From NCBI GenBank assembly GCA_024277815.1, contig JAJRUM010000043.1, positions 49,506 to 113,505 on the forward strand: DNA of 64,000 bases, written 5' to 3'. This DNA is from Gammaproteobacteria bacterium. GTDB taxonomy: Bacteria > Pseudomonadota > Gammaproteobacteria > Xanthomonadales > SZUA-36. Made by a program: the position numbers and the translations under genes. Each line of letters starts with the position of its first letter. Position 1 is the stretch's first letter. Of the stretch, positions 1 through 8,959 are shown one piece after another. Below the pieces are notes generated by a model. It had not been told where the DNA came from. It was given only the letters and a program-made list of their open reading frames with translations, and ran no database searches.

Positions 1-46
1 ATCATAGACGCATGGAAGCGTAGTTCAAGTGTCGCAGTTGACGCCA

Positions 47-76
47 TAAAAAGCCCCGGCAGATGCCGGGGCTCTT
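47..76 (-). terminator. Intrinsic terminator after the POT transporter
   Basis: A perfect 9-bp GC-rich stem (AGCCCCGGC / GCCGGGGCT) with a 4-nt loop is followed on the minus strand by a short T-run. It lies about 20 nt past the stop codon of the peptide transporter and should end that transcript. Confidence 0.85.
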
Positions 77-94
77 CATCAAACCATTTTGAAC

Positions 95-1624
95 TTACTT
101 TACGCCATGCATCAGCTTGTTGATGGCCGGCGCAAGCACCAGGTAGGCAACACCAAATACCAGGCCAATCCAGAACAGTTGCATATAGACACCGGAATAC
201 TGGGTGATGGTGGCGGCAACAGGTGCCCCATGCCCACTGGTGGTGCCACCGGATGCGATGGCCGCGATCAGACCGGCTACATACTGCGCCATGGCGATGG
301 AAAGGAACCAGCCGCCCATAGCCAGGCCAACCTCTTTCTCATCAGCCAGCTTGGTCACCATGCTGAGCCCGATCGGCGACAGACACAGCTCACCGGACGT
401 ATGCAGCAAATAGGTCAGTGCCAGGAATATCCACGGCACCAGGCCCGCTGCATTTTGCATATTGCCGATGGCGAATACCAGCAACAAGAACCCCAGAGCA
501 ACCTGGATGAGGCCCAGTGCAAACTTGCGCGGGATGGAGGGGTTCATATTCATCTTGTCCAGTTTCGGCCACAGTATGGCGAACACCGGCGCGAAAATCA
601 GAATGTACAGCGGGTTAAGTGACTGGAATATCCCAAAGCCACCCGCCTGCCACGTTTCCATACTGCCAAACATGGGTGTAACGAACTCGCGCGCAAAGAA
701 GTTCAACGAACTGCCAGCTTGTTCAAACAGTGCCCAGAAGCAGGCGTTTGCCACGAACAGGATCAGCATCGCAATGTAACGCTGCATCTGCACCTTATTC
801 TTTGAGCGGATACCCGACATAATAAAATAGACAATCAGGCCCGCCATAATCGTGACCAGCAGATAGCCCAGGATGGTGCTTTCTGAAAGCAGGAAGTAAA
901 CGATTCCAGCCAACACCAGCGCACCGGCACCCACGGCGAAAAACCGCCCCCAGCCTTCTTTGCCTTCTTCCGGCAGGCCGATATGACCCAATGATTTCTT
1001 TGCCACTTCAAGGAAAAGCGTTGACAGGATCATGCCAATACCGGCCGCGAAAAAGCCCCACTTCATGCCCCAGGTCGCACCGATCCAGGACGCGGTTACC
1101 AGTGGTGCGATCATCGCGCCAAGGTTGATACCCATATAGAAGATGGTAAATCCGGAATCACGCCTGACATCACCCGGCGCATACAGTTTGCCAATCATGG
1201 TGGAGATGTTGGGCTTGAACAGGCCATTGCCGGCGACGATCAATGCCAGCCCTATCAGGAACCAGTTCAGGTCTTCTATCAGCAACACAAATAGACCCGC
1301 CGCCATGATAATGGCGCCAAGCAAAATCGAACGTTGGTAGCCGAGTACGTGATCAGCAATATAGCCACCGGCCAGACCGGTCGCATAAACCAGGGCGGTG
1401 TAACCACCGTACACGAGGCTGGCCTCCGCATTGGCCCCGGCACCGAGGTGTGCGAAAAAAGTAGTCGCTACATAGACCGCCAGTACCGCGCGCATGCCGT
1501 AGTAGGAAAAACGCTCCCACATCTCAATATTGAATAGCTGCCACAGTGCAGTTGGGTGGCCCATGAACTCACCGGAAGGCGGTCCCCGAAAGGCAGTGTT
1601 TGTTCCATCTGTTTGATTGGTCAC
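95..1624 (-). CDS. POT/PTR family proton-dependent oligopeptide transporter
   Basis: Inner-membrane major-facilitator protein that imports di- and tripeptides with protons. The family signature ExxERFxYYG is intact at residues 34-43, a second PTR2 signature (FYMGINLGA) lies near residue 165, and the protein has the expected string of about 12-14 hydrophobic segments. Its 509 residues fit bacterial DtpA/DtpB-like members. It is divergent from an M20 dipeptidase, so the two may work together: peptide uptake followed by cytosolic hydrolysis. A strong terminator follows the gene. The exact peptide preference cannot be read from the sequence. Confidence 0.9.
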   Translation of the reverse strand: MTNQTDGTNTAFRGPPSGEFMGHPTALWQLFNIEMWERFSYYGMRAVLAVYVATTFFAHLGAGANAEASLVYGGYTALVYATGLAGGYIADHVLGYQRSILLGAIIMAAGLFVLLIEDLNWFLIGLALIVAGNGLFKPNISTMIGKLYAPGDVRRDSGFTIFYMGINLGAMIAPLVTASWIGATWGMKWGFFAAGIGMILSTLFLEVAKKSLGHIGLPEEGKEGWGRFFAVGAGALVLAGIVYFLLSESTILGYLLVTIMAGLIVYFIMSGIRSKNKVQMQRYIAMLILFVANACFWALFEQAGSSLNFFAREFVTPMFGSMETWQAGGFGIFQSLNPLYILIFAPVFAILWPKLDKMNMNPSIPRKFALGLIQVALGFLLLVFAIGNMQNAAGLVPWIFLALTYLLHTSGELCLSPIGLSMVTKLADEKEVGLAMGGWFLSIAMAQYVAGLIAAIASGGTTSGHGAPVAATITQYSGVYMQLFWIGLVFGVAYLVLAPAINKLMHGVK

Positions 1625-1809
1625 GTTGGAGGCTCCAAATCTGTTTTAAATGATTGTTTTAACCAGGCCGCGGGATTTGTGCGGCAAAAATAAGGGGCAA
1701 GCATACCATTGCCGGCCACCTGAGGCCTACAAACCAGCAAGAGTATTCATGCACGACCATGTGCGTGCGATAATTGCACCATCATTCAACCTGACGGAGT
1801 ACCTGATTC

Positions 1810-3234
1810 GTGGACCAACAAACAGCACAAAAATTTATCGACGAGTTGTGGGCGGATTCCATCGTCCCTGAATTGGTTGAGTACATTAAGATACCGGCCA
1901 AATCTCCGCACTTTGATGCCGACTGGGCCAGCAACGGCTACATAGAAGCTGCCGTCCAGCAGATATTCAGCTGGTGCAAGGCCCAGGATGTAAGCGGCAT
2001 GGAAATCGAAATTGTGCGGCTTGAAGGGCGCACCCCTTTAATCTTCATGGAGATTCCGGCACATGGTGCGGCAGATCCCAATGACACCATACTGATGTAC
2101 GGCCACCTCGACAAACAGCCGGAGATGAGTGGCTGGGACGACCAGCTCGGGCCATGGAAGCCGGTGATCCAGGATGACAAGCTGTATGGTCGCGGCGGCG
2201 CCGATGATGGCTATGCAGCTTACGCCTCGTTGGCTGCCATCATGGCCGTACAAAAACAGGATCTTCCACATGCCCGAATCGTGGTCATAATTGAGGCCTG
2301 TGAAGAATCTGGCAGCTATGATCTGCCATATTATATCGACCACCTGAGAAGCCGCGTTGGTGAACCCTCGCTGGTGGTGTGCCTGGATTCAGGTGCGGGC
2401 AACTATGAACAACTTTGGCTAACGGTCTCGTTGCGTGGCATGGCAGCCGGTACGCTGCGTGTCGATGTCCTCAACGAGGGTGTGCACTCCGGCTACGCTT
2501 CCGGTGTTGTACCTTCCAGCTTCCGGGTCATGCAGCAATTGTTCAGCCGGCTTGAAGACCAGTCCAGCGGCAAAGTACTGCCGGAATATCTTTATGCACC
2601 CATTCCTGAGCAAAGGCTGGAGCAGACCCGGGCGATGGCTGCCGCGCTGGGAGACCAGATCTGGCAGGCCTATCCCTTTGTCGATGGTGTTGAACCCATG
2701 GCCGATGACAACGTAGAGCGTATCCTGAATCGCACCTGGCGACCGGCACTTTCGTACACCGGCGTCCAAGGCATTCCTGCACTGGAAAATGCCGGCAACG
2801 TTTTACGACCCTACACAGCCATGAAACTTTCCATGCGCTTACCGGCAACCGTGGATGGCGAAGCAGCATCACAGATGATGAAGCAAACCCTGGAGGTTGA
2901 TCCACCCGCCGGCGCAAAGGTCAGTTTCGAAACAGACCAGGCGGCGTCCGGCTGGAACGCACCAGAAGTTGCCCCATGGCTGCATGCCTCTCTGGAGAAG
3001 GGCTCACAGGGCAGCTATGGCCGCAGTGTGATGTATATGGGTGAAGGCGGCACGATTCCATTCATGGCCATGCTGGGTGACTTTTTTCCACAGGCACAAT
3101 TCATGATTACCGGTGTGCTGGGGCCTCAATCCAACGCCCATGGGCCCAACGAATTTATCCACATTCCGTTTGCCCGCAAGCTGACCACCTGTGTTGCTCA
3201 TGTCATTACAGACCACTGCCAGCGCGAAGACTGA
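1810..3234 (+). CDS. M20 family metallopeptidase (dipeptidase-like)
   Basis: Probable cytosolic zinc peptidase. Metal and catalytic motifs are present in order: H99-x-D101 in YGHLDKQPE, D132 in GRGGADDG, and the glutamate pair E165/E166. A later SNAHGPNE block near residue 447 supplies the C-terminal metal histidine. The lid/dimerisation domain lies between the two catalytic parts, as is usual for M20. Length (474 aa) matches carnosinase/PepV-like dipeptidases. Translation begins at GTG, with ACGGAG about 10 nt upstream. No signal peptide is visible. Divergence from a peptide transporter supports a role in using imported peptides; the true substrate is inferred, not shown. Confidence 0.88.
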   Translation: MDQQTAQKFIDELWADSIVPELVEYIKIPAKSPHFDADWASNGYIEAAVQQIFSWCKAQDVSGMEIEIVRLEGRTPLIFMEIPAHGAADPNDTILMYGHLDKQPEMSGWDDQLGPWKPVIQDDKLYGRGGADDGYAAYASLAAIMAVQKQDLPHARIVVIIEACEESGSYDLPYYIDHLRSRVGEPSLVVCLDSGAGNYEQLWLTVSLRGMAAGTLRVDVLNEGVHSGYASGVVPSSFRVMQQLFSRLEDQSSGKVLPEYLYAPIPEQRLEQTRAMAAALGDQIWQAYPFVDGVEPMADDNVERILNRTWRPALSYTGVQGIPALENAGNVLRPYTAMKLSMRLPATVDGEAASQMMKQTLEVDPPAGAKVSFETDQAASGWNAPEVAPWLHASLEKGSQGSYGRSVMYMGEGGTIPFMAMLGDFFPQAQFMITGVLGPQSNAHGPNEFIHIPFARKLTTCVAHVITDHCQRED

Positions 3235-3262
3235 TAAAGCAAAACAGATAAGTACGGAGGAC

Positions 3263-4180
3263 CTAGTCGGCGCAGTTATGTGACTGCAGGCAGGTCACAT
3301 CATCATCGCCACGCTCAATCTGGAAAGTGGCGTGTGATATTCCAAAACGCTCATGCAGCTGTTTTGCCAAATCATGCAGAAATTCGTCACCGGCAGGCGG
3401 TTGTGGCATTAACAAGTGCACGGTCAATGCAGTATCGGTCGTGCTCATGGGCCAGATATGCAGATCATGCATTCCCACCACCCCTGGCTGGGCAGCCAGC
3501 CAATCACGCACTTTCTCCGGATCCAGCCCGCGTGGCACCGCGTCGATGGATAAGTTAAGTGAATCGCGCAACAGGCCCCAGGTAGACCAGAATATTACGC
3601 CGGCAATCAGCAGGCTGCTGAGGGGGTCAAACCAGTTCAGGCCAAACTTCCAGATTACGAAACCTGATATAACAACACCGAGGGAAACCAGGGCATCTGC
3701 CGCCATGTGCAGATACGCACCGCGAATATTGAGGTCGTTATCTTTACCCGAAACGAAAAACCAGGCGGTAACCGAATTGATAATTACACCAATACCGGCC
3801 ACCATCATGATGGTCCTTCCCGCCGGTTGTACAGGCTCGGAAAACCGGCCGAAAGCCTCCCAGCTGATCACAACGACGGCTGCCAGCAATAACAAACCAC
3901 TGAACATGGAGGCCAGGATGGTAGCCCTGGAGTACCCATAGGTGCGCCGCAAAGACGGTTGCTTGCCGGCCAGATAGCTCGCCCCCCAGGCCAGCAAAAG
4001 GCCCATCACGTCGCTCAGGTTATGTCCGGCATCGGTTATCAGGGCAAGGGAATCAGCAATCACGCCATAGGTGACTTCTACCACTACGAAAATAATATTG
4101 AGCGCCACACCGACCGCAAACGCCCGGTTATAGTCCGGAGTGGCGTGGTGATGGTGATCGTGGTGTGATTCCCGGTTCAT
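3263..4180 (-). CDS. CDF family divalent cation exporter (CzcD/ZitB-like)
   Basis: Inner-membrane metal/proton antiporter of the cation diffusion facilitator family, probably for Zn2+ and similar ions. The N-terminus is a histidine-rich stretch (residues 6-12). The two intramembrane metal-site motifs are intact: H53-x3-D57 (HNLSD) in helix 2 and H158-x3-D162 (HMAAD) in helix 5. Six hydrophobic segments precede a soluble C-terminal domain of about 95 residues with further histidines. Length (305 aa) is standard. No metal-responsive regulator lies beside it, so regulation is unknown. Confidence 0.9.
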   Translation of the reverse strand: MNRESHHDHHHHATPDYNRAFAVGVALNIIFVVVEVTYGVIADSLALITDAGHNLSDVMGLLLAWGASYLAGKQPSLRRTYGYSRATILASMFSGLLLLAAVVVISWEAFGRFSEPVQPAGRTIMMVAGIGVIINSVTAWFFVSGKDNDLNIRGAYLHMAADALVSLGVVISGFVIWKFGLNWFDPLSSLLIAGVIFWSTWGLLRDSLNLSIDAVPRGLDPEKVRDWLAAQPGVVGMHDLHIWPMSTTDTALTVHLLMPQPPAGDEFLHDLAKQLHERFGISHATFQIERGDDDVTCLQSHNCAD

Positions 4181-4231
4181 ATCCCGTATCTTAAACGTAA
4201 AGGTTCTGGTAAGTACTGCTATATATCATGA

Positions 4232-4519
4232 TCAGACGGCGCTTTGCCAGCCATGATAAAAGGTCACCATCCCGATCACGATAAAGGCTGCGCCGGCAAT
4301 CATTGACATGAGCCTGGCGTTAATCACTTGTGACAGCACCGAACCCAGCAATACTCCAATCGCACTGGCGAGCACCAGTGCCAGTGCCGAGCCAAGAAAT
4401 ACCGTCAACTTGCTGACATCCTTGTCGGCTGCAAACAGCAAGGTAACGAGTTGTGTTTTGTCCGCCATTTCAGCGATGAATATGGCACCGAACACGGTCG
4501 CAAACAGTTTCCACTCCAT
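4232..4519 (-). CDS. GDT1/TMEM165 (UPF0016) family membrane protein, single repeat
   Basis: Small membrane protein of 95 aa with three hydrophobic segments. It carries the family motif E-x-A-D-K-T-Q (residues 12-18), which in two-repeat homologues forms the ion-binding site for Mn2+/Ca2+ export. Bacterial members are often about 190 aa with two copies; this one holds a single copy, so it presumably dimerises (inference). The start at 4519 is chosen because GGAGAAAG lies just upstream; the open frame reaches 4726, but that extension overlaps divergent ilvE and has no membrane character. Confidence 0.82.
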   Translation of the reverse strand: MEWKLFATVFGAIFIAEMADKTQLVTLLFAADKDVSKLTVFLGSALALVLASAIGVLLGSVLSQVINARLMSMIAGAAFIVIGMVTFYHGWQSAV

Positions 4520-4639
4520 CTTTTCTTTCTCCGCTTTCCACTGATCCTGTAAATGTATTAGATGGTACTTGAACTGGCTACTGCATGGTTGGATACTGCA
4601 CCCTTGGCAACAAGCGGCAGCGACACGGACTCCTGAAAG

Positions 4640-5557
4640 ATGACCATTCCATTCAAAATCTGGTTCAACGGCAAGTTGCGTGACTCTGAAGATTGCAAAG
4701 TACACGTCCAAAGCCATGCTTTGCACTATGGTTCATCAGTATTTGAGGGCATTCGTGCATACCAGACGCCACAAGGCACGGCTTTCTTTCGCCTGGATGA
4801 CCACCTGGAAAGACTGTTTTACTCTGCAGCCATTTACCGGATTCCTATTCGTTACAGCCATGAAGAACTGCGCCAGGCCTGTCTTGACACCGTACGTGAT
4901 GCCGGACTTGAAAGCGCCTACATCAGGCCGCTGGTCGCACGCGGCAATTGCGGACTCGGGGTTATACCCAAAGACTTTGGCGCCGTTGATATATCCATCA
5001 TGGTGGATTCATGGGGAGCTTACCTTGGAGAGGAGGGCCTGAAGAACGGCATCCGTGCCTGCATCACCTCCTGGCAGCGGGTCGCACCCAACACCATTCC
5101 CACAGGTGCCAAGGCCGGCGGCAATTACCTGTCCGGTCAACTGATCGGATTTGAGGCCAAAGACCGCGGGTTTGACGAAGGTATCGCCCTCGGCCACGAC
5201 GGCCTGCTCAGCGAGGGCGCCGGGGAGAACCTGTTCATTATTCGGCAGGGCCGTATTTTAACTCCGCCCGCGTCCGCTTCGATTCTCGGTGGCATTACCC
5301 GCGATACTGTTTTCTCACTGGCCAGCGACCTTGAGCTGGAAGTTGTTGAACAAACACTTTCGCGTGAACAACTGTATGGGGCCGATGAGGCCTTCTTCAC
5401 CGGTACTGCTGTCGAGGTGACACCGGTACGGCAGGTTGACCACATGACCATTGGCAACGGTGGCTGCGGACCGCTCACCAAGCGCATCCAATTAGCATTT
5501 TTCGGCCTGTTTAAAGGCACCACGCCGGATCAACGGGGTTGGCTCACCTACCTCTGA
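4640..5557 (+). CDS. ilvE: Branched-chain amino acid aminotransferase
   Basis: Class IV PLP enzyme that interconverts branched-chain 2-oxo acids with leucine, isoleucine and valine using glutamate. The PLP lysine is K158 in the AKAGGNYLSG block. Other family blocks are clear: YGSSVFEGIRAY near the N-terminus, LSEGAGENLF, GGITRDTV, and the FFTGTAVEVTPVR segment. The C-terminus (RIQLAFFGLFKG) is that of IlvE rather than D-amino acid aminotransferase. Length (305 aa) is normal. It faces the GDT1 gene divergently; ilvD lies 25 kb away, so the pathway is not clustered. The two sigma-54 small RNA units begin directly downstream. Confidence 0.93.
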   Translation: MTIPFKIWFNGKLRDSEDCKVHVQSHALHYGSSVFEGIRAYQTPQGTAFFRLDDHLERLFYSAAIYRIPIRYSHEELRQACLDTVRDAGLESAYIRPLVARGNCGLGVIPKDFGAVDISIMVDSWGAYLGEEGLKNGIRACITSWQRVAPNTIPTGAKAGGNYLSGQLIGFEAKDRGFDEGIALGHDGLLSEGAGENLFIIRQGRILTPPASASILGGITRDTVFSLASDLELEVVEQTLSREQLYGADEAFFTGTAVEVTPVRQVDHMTIGNGGCGPLTKRIQLAFFGLFKGTTPDQRGWLTYL

Positions 5558-5599
5558 TTCCACAACACCGCGCGCTGACAATTTGGGACAGGCAATAAC

Positions 5600-5640
5600 T
5601 GACAATTATTGTCTCTGTCCGACACACTTTGACAGCCAGC
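5600..5640 (+). promoter_or_regulatory. Putative enhancer (UAS) for the first sigma-54 unit
   Basis: The core is the inverted repeat TGACAATTATTGTCT (arms TGACAA / TTGTCT around TTA) at 5600-5614, followed by a CCGACA half-site at 5619 and GACA at 5631. Its centre is 129 nt upstream of the -12 GC, a usual distance for a sigma-54 enhancer-binding protein. The same arrangement recurs before the second unit with 128 nt spacing. The activator is not known; these are not the GacA (TGTAAG-N6-CTTACA) or CbrB (TGTTAC/GTAACA) boxes. Confidence 0.6.
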
Positions 5641-5720
5641 CCGCAGTCACCACCACTCTCAATCCCCTACCACAAATCTATCCTGTTGTTATATAAGTAT
5701 TATTCTAAACCGTGCCTGTC

Positions 5721-5738
5721 TTGGCGTGATATTTGCAT
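5721..5738 (+). promoter_or_regulatory. Sigma-54 (RpoN) promoter of the first sRNA unit
   Basis: TTGGCGTGATATTTGCAT has the -24 GG (5723-5724) and -12 GC (5735-5736) at the exact 12-nt spacing required by sigma-54. Consensus bases TTGGC and TTGC are both present. The transcript should start near 5748. The downstream sequence AAGGGGGGGCAGATG is shared with the second unit. Confidence 0.8.
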
Positions 5739-5747
5739 CTAAGGGGG

Positions 5748-6063
5748 GGCAGATGGTTTTCTCTAAGAAAGCACATCTTCTTCCAGGGACATAGATTTAT
5801 GGACATGGGGGTTGTTCACCAACTGTTTAAAGCAAGCTGTACCAACCGACAGCTACTGAAGCGAACTGAACCAACGACAGTTACTGAAGGCGCTAACCCA
5901 GAATCTGGGACAAACAGGAATAAGGTAGCTAGGGGGACAAGCAAAAGTGGTCAGGTATACCAATGGGGGTTGGTAATATGATCACGAAAGGGGAGCGTGA
6001 ACGTTTGCTGTAAAGGGGAACGTCTCACCTGGAAAAAACCCGCCCAGACGGCGGGTTTTTTTT
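5748..6063 (+). ncRNA. Candidate sigma-54-driven small RNA 1 (GGA-rich, possible CsrA sponge)
   Basis: A transcript of about 315 nt is predicted between a sigma-54 promoter and an intrinsic terminator. It has no convincing reading frame: the longest runs 5733-5981, starts upstream of the expected transcript start and resembles no protein. It holds eight GGA triplets (5787, 5801, 5908, 5917, 5935, 5992, 6017, 6031), several in CAGGGAC, ATGGACA or ACAGGAA contexts close to CsrA/RsmA binding sites. The -12 region and first bases match the second unit, so the two are paralogues. The function as a CsrA/RsmA titrating RNA is inference. An Hfq/Crc decoy like CrcZ, also sigma-54 dependent, is the main alternative. 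Confidence 0.6.
6033..6063 (+). terminator. Intrinsic terminator of sRNA 1
   Basis: CCCGCC (6039-6044), a 5-nt loop, GGCGGG (6050-6055) and then eight Ts. The stem is preceded by an A-run, making a strong rho-independent terminator. Confidence 0.92.
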
Positions 6064-6111
6064 ATGCCGGCATTTATCTCCTGACTTATCTGACTGAATC
6101 CACGACAGAAA

Positions 6112-6150
6112 CTGACAAATATTGTCAGTAAGCCGACACTTTACGACAAT
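6112..6150 (+). promoter_or_regulatory. Putative enhancer (UAS) for the second sigma-54 unit
   Basis: A perfect inverted repeat CTGACAAATATTGTCAG (7-bp arms around ATA) lies at 6112-6128, followed by CCGACA at 6133 and CGACA at 6144. It matches the element before the first unit in sequence and in order of half-sites. Its centre lies 128 nt before the -12 GC, against 129 nt in the first unit. Confidence 0.62.
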
Positions 6151-6232
6151 TCAGGGTTTTCAGTGTAGTCTGCCAAAAATATGAAACTTTGTATATCATT
6201 GATATATATGTATATTATATAAATAAGTCGTA

Positions 6233-6250
6233 TTGGCACGATAACTGCAT
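6233..6250 (+). promoter_or_regulatory. Sigma-54 (RpoN) promoter of the second sRNA unit
   Basis: TTGGCACGATAACTGCAT carries TGGCACG with GG at 6235-6236 and GC at 6247-6248, exactly the -24/-12 geometry. The region upstream is very AT-rich (6181-6230), fitting a bent or IHF-bound spacer. The start is expected near 6260, within GGTAAAGGGGGCAGATG. Confidence 0.85.
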
Positions 6251-6259
6251 GGTAAAGGG

Positions 6260-6683
6260 GGCAGATGTTGTGTTGAACCACACCATCACCTTCCAGTCAC
6301 GGTATATAAGAATAGACCAGGAAGTCATAACAATAAGGGATGAGTTAGTCGACAAGGAAGTTTCGAAATTACATGGAAGTTTAGAACAGGGAAGTTCTAA
6401 CAAGACAGGGAAGTTTGTCGCCACCCAGAAAACATGTTGTTGAAAAACAGCATTAAAGAATAACCCTAAGGGAAAAAGGGGAACAAGACCCACGGAGTGA
6501 GTCAGAATTTGTAGCACGGATGCCTGCAGACAAGGATGCTTGCAATCGCGCAAAAGGGGTAGACCAGCATGTCATTTAGAAATTGACAGCGCATGGTCGA
6601 TCTAAGGAGAGGAGGTGGACATTTGATGCAAATCAAATCGAACCCACTAAAAAAAGACCCGCGAAAAATGCGGGTCTTTTTTT
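6260..6683 (+). ncRNA. Candidate sigma-54-driven small RNA 2 (GGA-rich, possible CsrA sponge)
   Basis: A transcript of about 424 nt is predicted. It contains 14 GGA triplets (6320, 6338, 6356, 6375, 6390, 6409, 6471, 6480, 6494, 6518, 6534, 6606, 6611, 6617). Five fall in a repeated (A)CAxGGAAGT motif at 6320, 6356, 6375, 6390 and 6409, and ACAAGGATG at 6531 is very close to the CsrA consensus ACARGGAUG. Some sit in the loops of short hairpins, for example AGAAC-AGGGAA-GTTCT (6384-6399) and GCA-CGGA-TGC (6515-6524). This is the layout of CsrB/RsmZ-type RNAs. No credible reading frame is present. CsrA binding is inferred from motifs only. Confidence 0.65.
6649..6683. terminator. Bidirectional intrinsic terminator of sRNA 2 and the NYN gene
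   Basis: Stem GACCCGC (6656-6662) / GCGGGTC (6670-6676) with an A-run on the left and a T-run on the right. It ends sRNA 2 on the plus strand, and on the minus strand it lies about 30 nt past the NYN-domain gene. Confidence 0.92.
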
Positions 6684-6713
6684 ATTCAGGGAAGCCTGTT
6701 GGCTGTCAACCGG

Positions 6714-7526
6714 TCATGCACCCGCATAGTCGCTGATGATATAACCACCCGATTTCTGATCATGTTCCAGCGTGACCATTTTCTGTTCTTCCATCCGCTC
6801 AAGTAACTCACTGAAAGACCGGAACCCATGGTATCGCTCGCTGAAGCCGGGTTTACGCCGCTTTAAAGCCTGCTTGACCATCGAGCCCCAAACTTTTTCT
6901 TCGGGGTCACGTTCACTGAACAGGTCATCCATGGTCTCGAGCACCCAGGCGAAAGCCTGTTCCTCACGCCGCTGGTGCTTCCCAACTGCGGACGGAGTGT
7001 CGCCATTCTCCTTCTTGCCATTGGCCTTTTTCTTTCTGGGCTTGCGTCGTTCGGACTGGCGAACAATATCATCGTAATAGATAAACTCATCACAATTGGC
7101 GATCAGCAGATTTGAAGTTGACTCCTTTACACCTACGCCAATAACAATTTTATTGTTCTCACGCAGCTTGGACACCAGCGGCGAAAAATCCGAGTCTCCG
7201 GAAATTACTACGAAGGTATCGACGTGCGCCTTGGTGTAACACAGGTCAAGTGCGTCCACGACCATGCGGATGTCAGCTGAATTCTTACCCGACTGGCGCA
7301 CGTGCGGAATTTCGATCAGCTCAAACGAGGCTTCGTGCATATCGGCTTTGAAATCTTTGTACCGATCCCAGTCGCAGTAGGCCTTCTTGACAACGATATT
7401 GCCCTTGACCAGCAACCGTTCAAGAACTTCCATAATGTCAAAGCGCGCATACTTTGCATCTCTGACACCCAGCGCAATATTCTCGAAATCACAATAAAGT
7501 GCCAGGTTATTTGACTTGTTTGGCAT
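6714..7526 (-). CDS. NYN (LabA/DUF88) domain protein with C-terminal OST-HTH/LOTUS domain
   Basis: Probable RNA-binding protein with a PIN-like nuclease fold. The N-terminal NYN domain (about residues 8-155) has the acidic residues expected of the active site: D13 in DFEN, D85, D91, and D111/D113 in SGDSDF. A basic linker (residues 161-172, rich in R and K) leads to a domain at about 190-265 with the OST-HTH/LOTUS pattern, a fold linked to RNA binding. It sits next to the two small RNA units but on the opposite strand, so a functional link is only speculative. Target RNAs are unknown. Confidence 0.82.
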   Translation of the reverse strand: MPNKSNNLALYCDFENIALGVRDAKYARFDIMEVLERLLVKGNIVVKKAYCDWDRYKDFKADMHEASFELIEIPHVRQSGKNSADIRMVVDALDLCYTKAHVDTFVVISGDSDFSPLVSKLRENNKIVIGVGVKESTSNLLIANCDEFIYYDDIVRQSERRKPRKKKANGKKENGDTPSAVGKHQRREEQAFAWVLETMDDLFSERDPEEKVWGSMVKQALKRRKPGFSERYHGFRSFSELLERMEEQKMVTLEHDQKSGGYIISDYAGA

Positions 7527-7588
7527 GCAGACAGGTACCTCGAATGGGGCTTGGCCGGATCAGCCTATTCTACTGCTAAAACAGGACA

Positions 7589-8944
<1,356 letters not shown>

Positions 8945-8959
8945 TCAGTTCACCGGCAT

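Noticed and set aside
95..622. Plus-strand frame opposite the peptide transporter
   Set aside because: It is a shadow of the transporter gene: no ribosome site and no family resemblance, while the minus strand carries clear POT motifs.
4520..4726. N-terminal extension of the GDT1 protein to 4726
   Set aside because: It overlaps the divergent ilvE start, is not membrane-like, and the internal ATG at 4519 has a good ribosome site.
5600..6150. GacA or CbrB binding sites upstream of the small RNAs
   Set aside because: The palindromes read TGACAA-N3-TTGTC(A/T), which fits neither TGTAAG-N6-CTTACA nor the TGTTAC/GTAACA pattern.
5733..6443. Short open frames (5733-5981 and 6189-6443) as small protein genes
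   Set aside because: They start upstream of the expected sigma-54 transcript starts, lack ribosome sites and resemble no protein; the conserved signals are promoters, GGA motifs and terminators.
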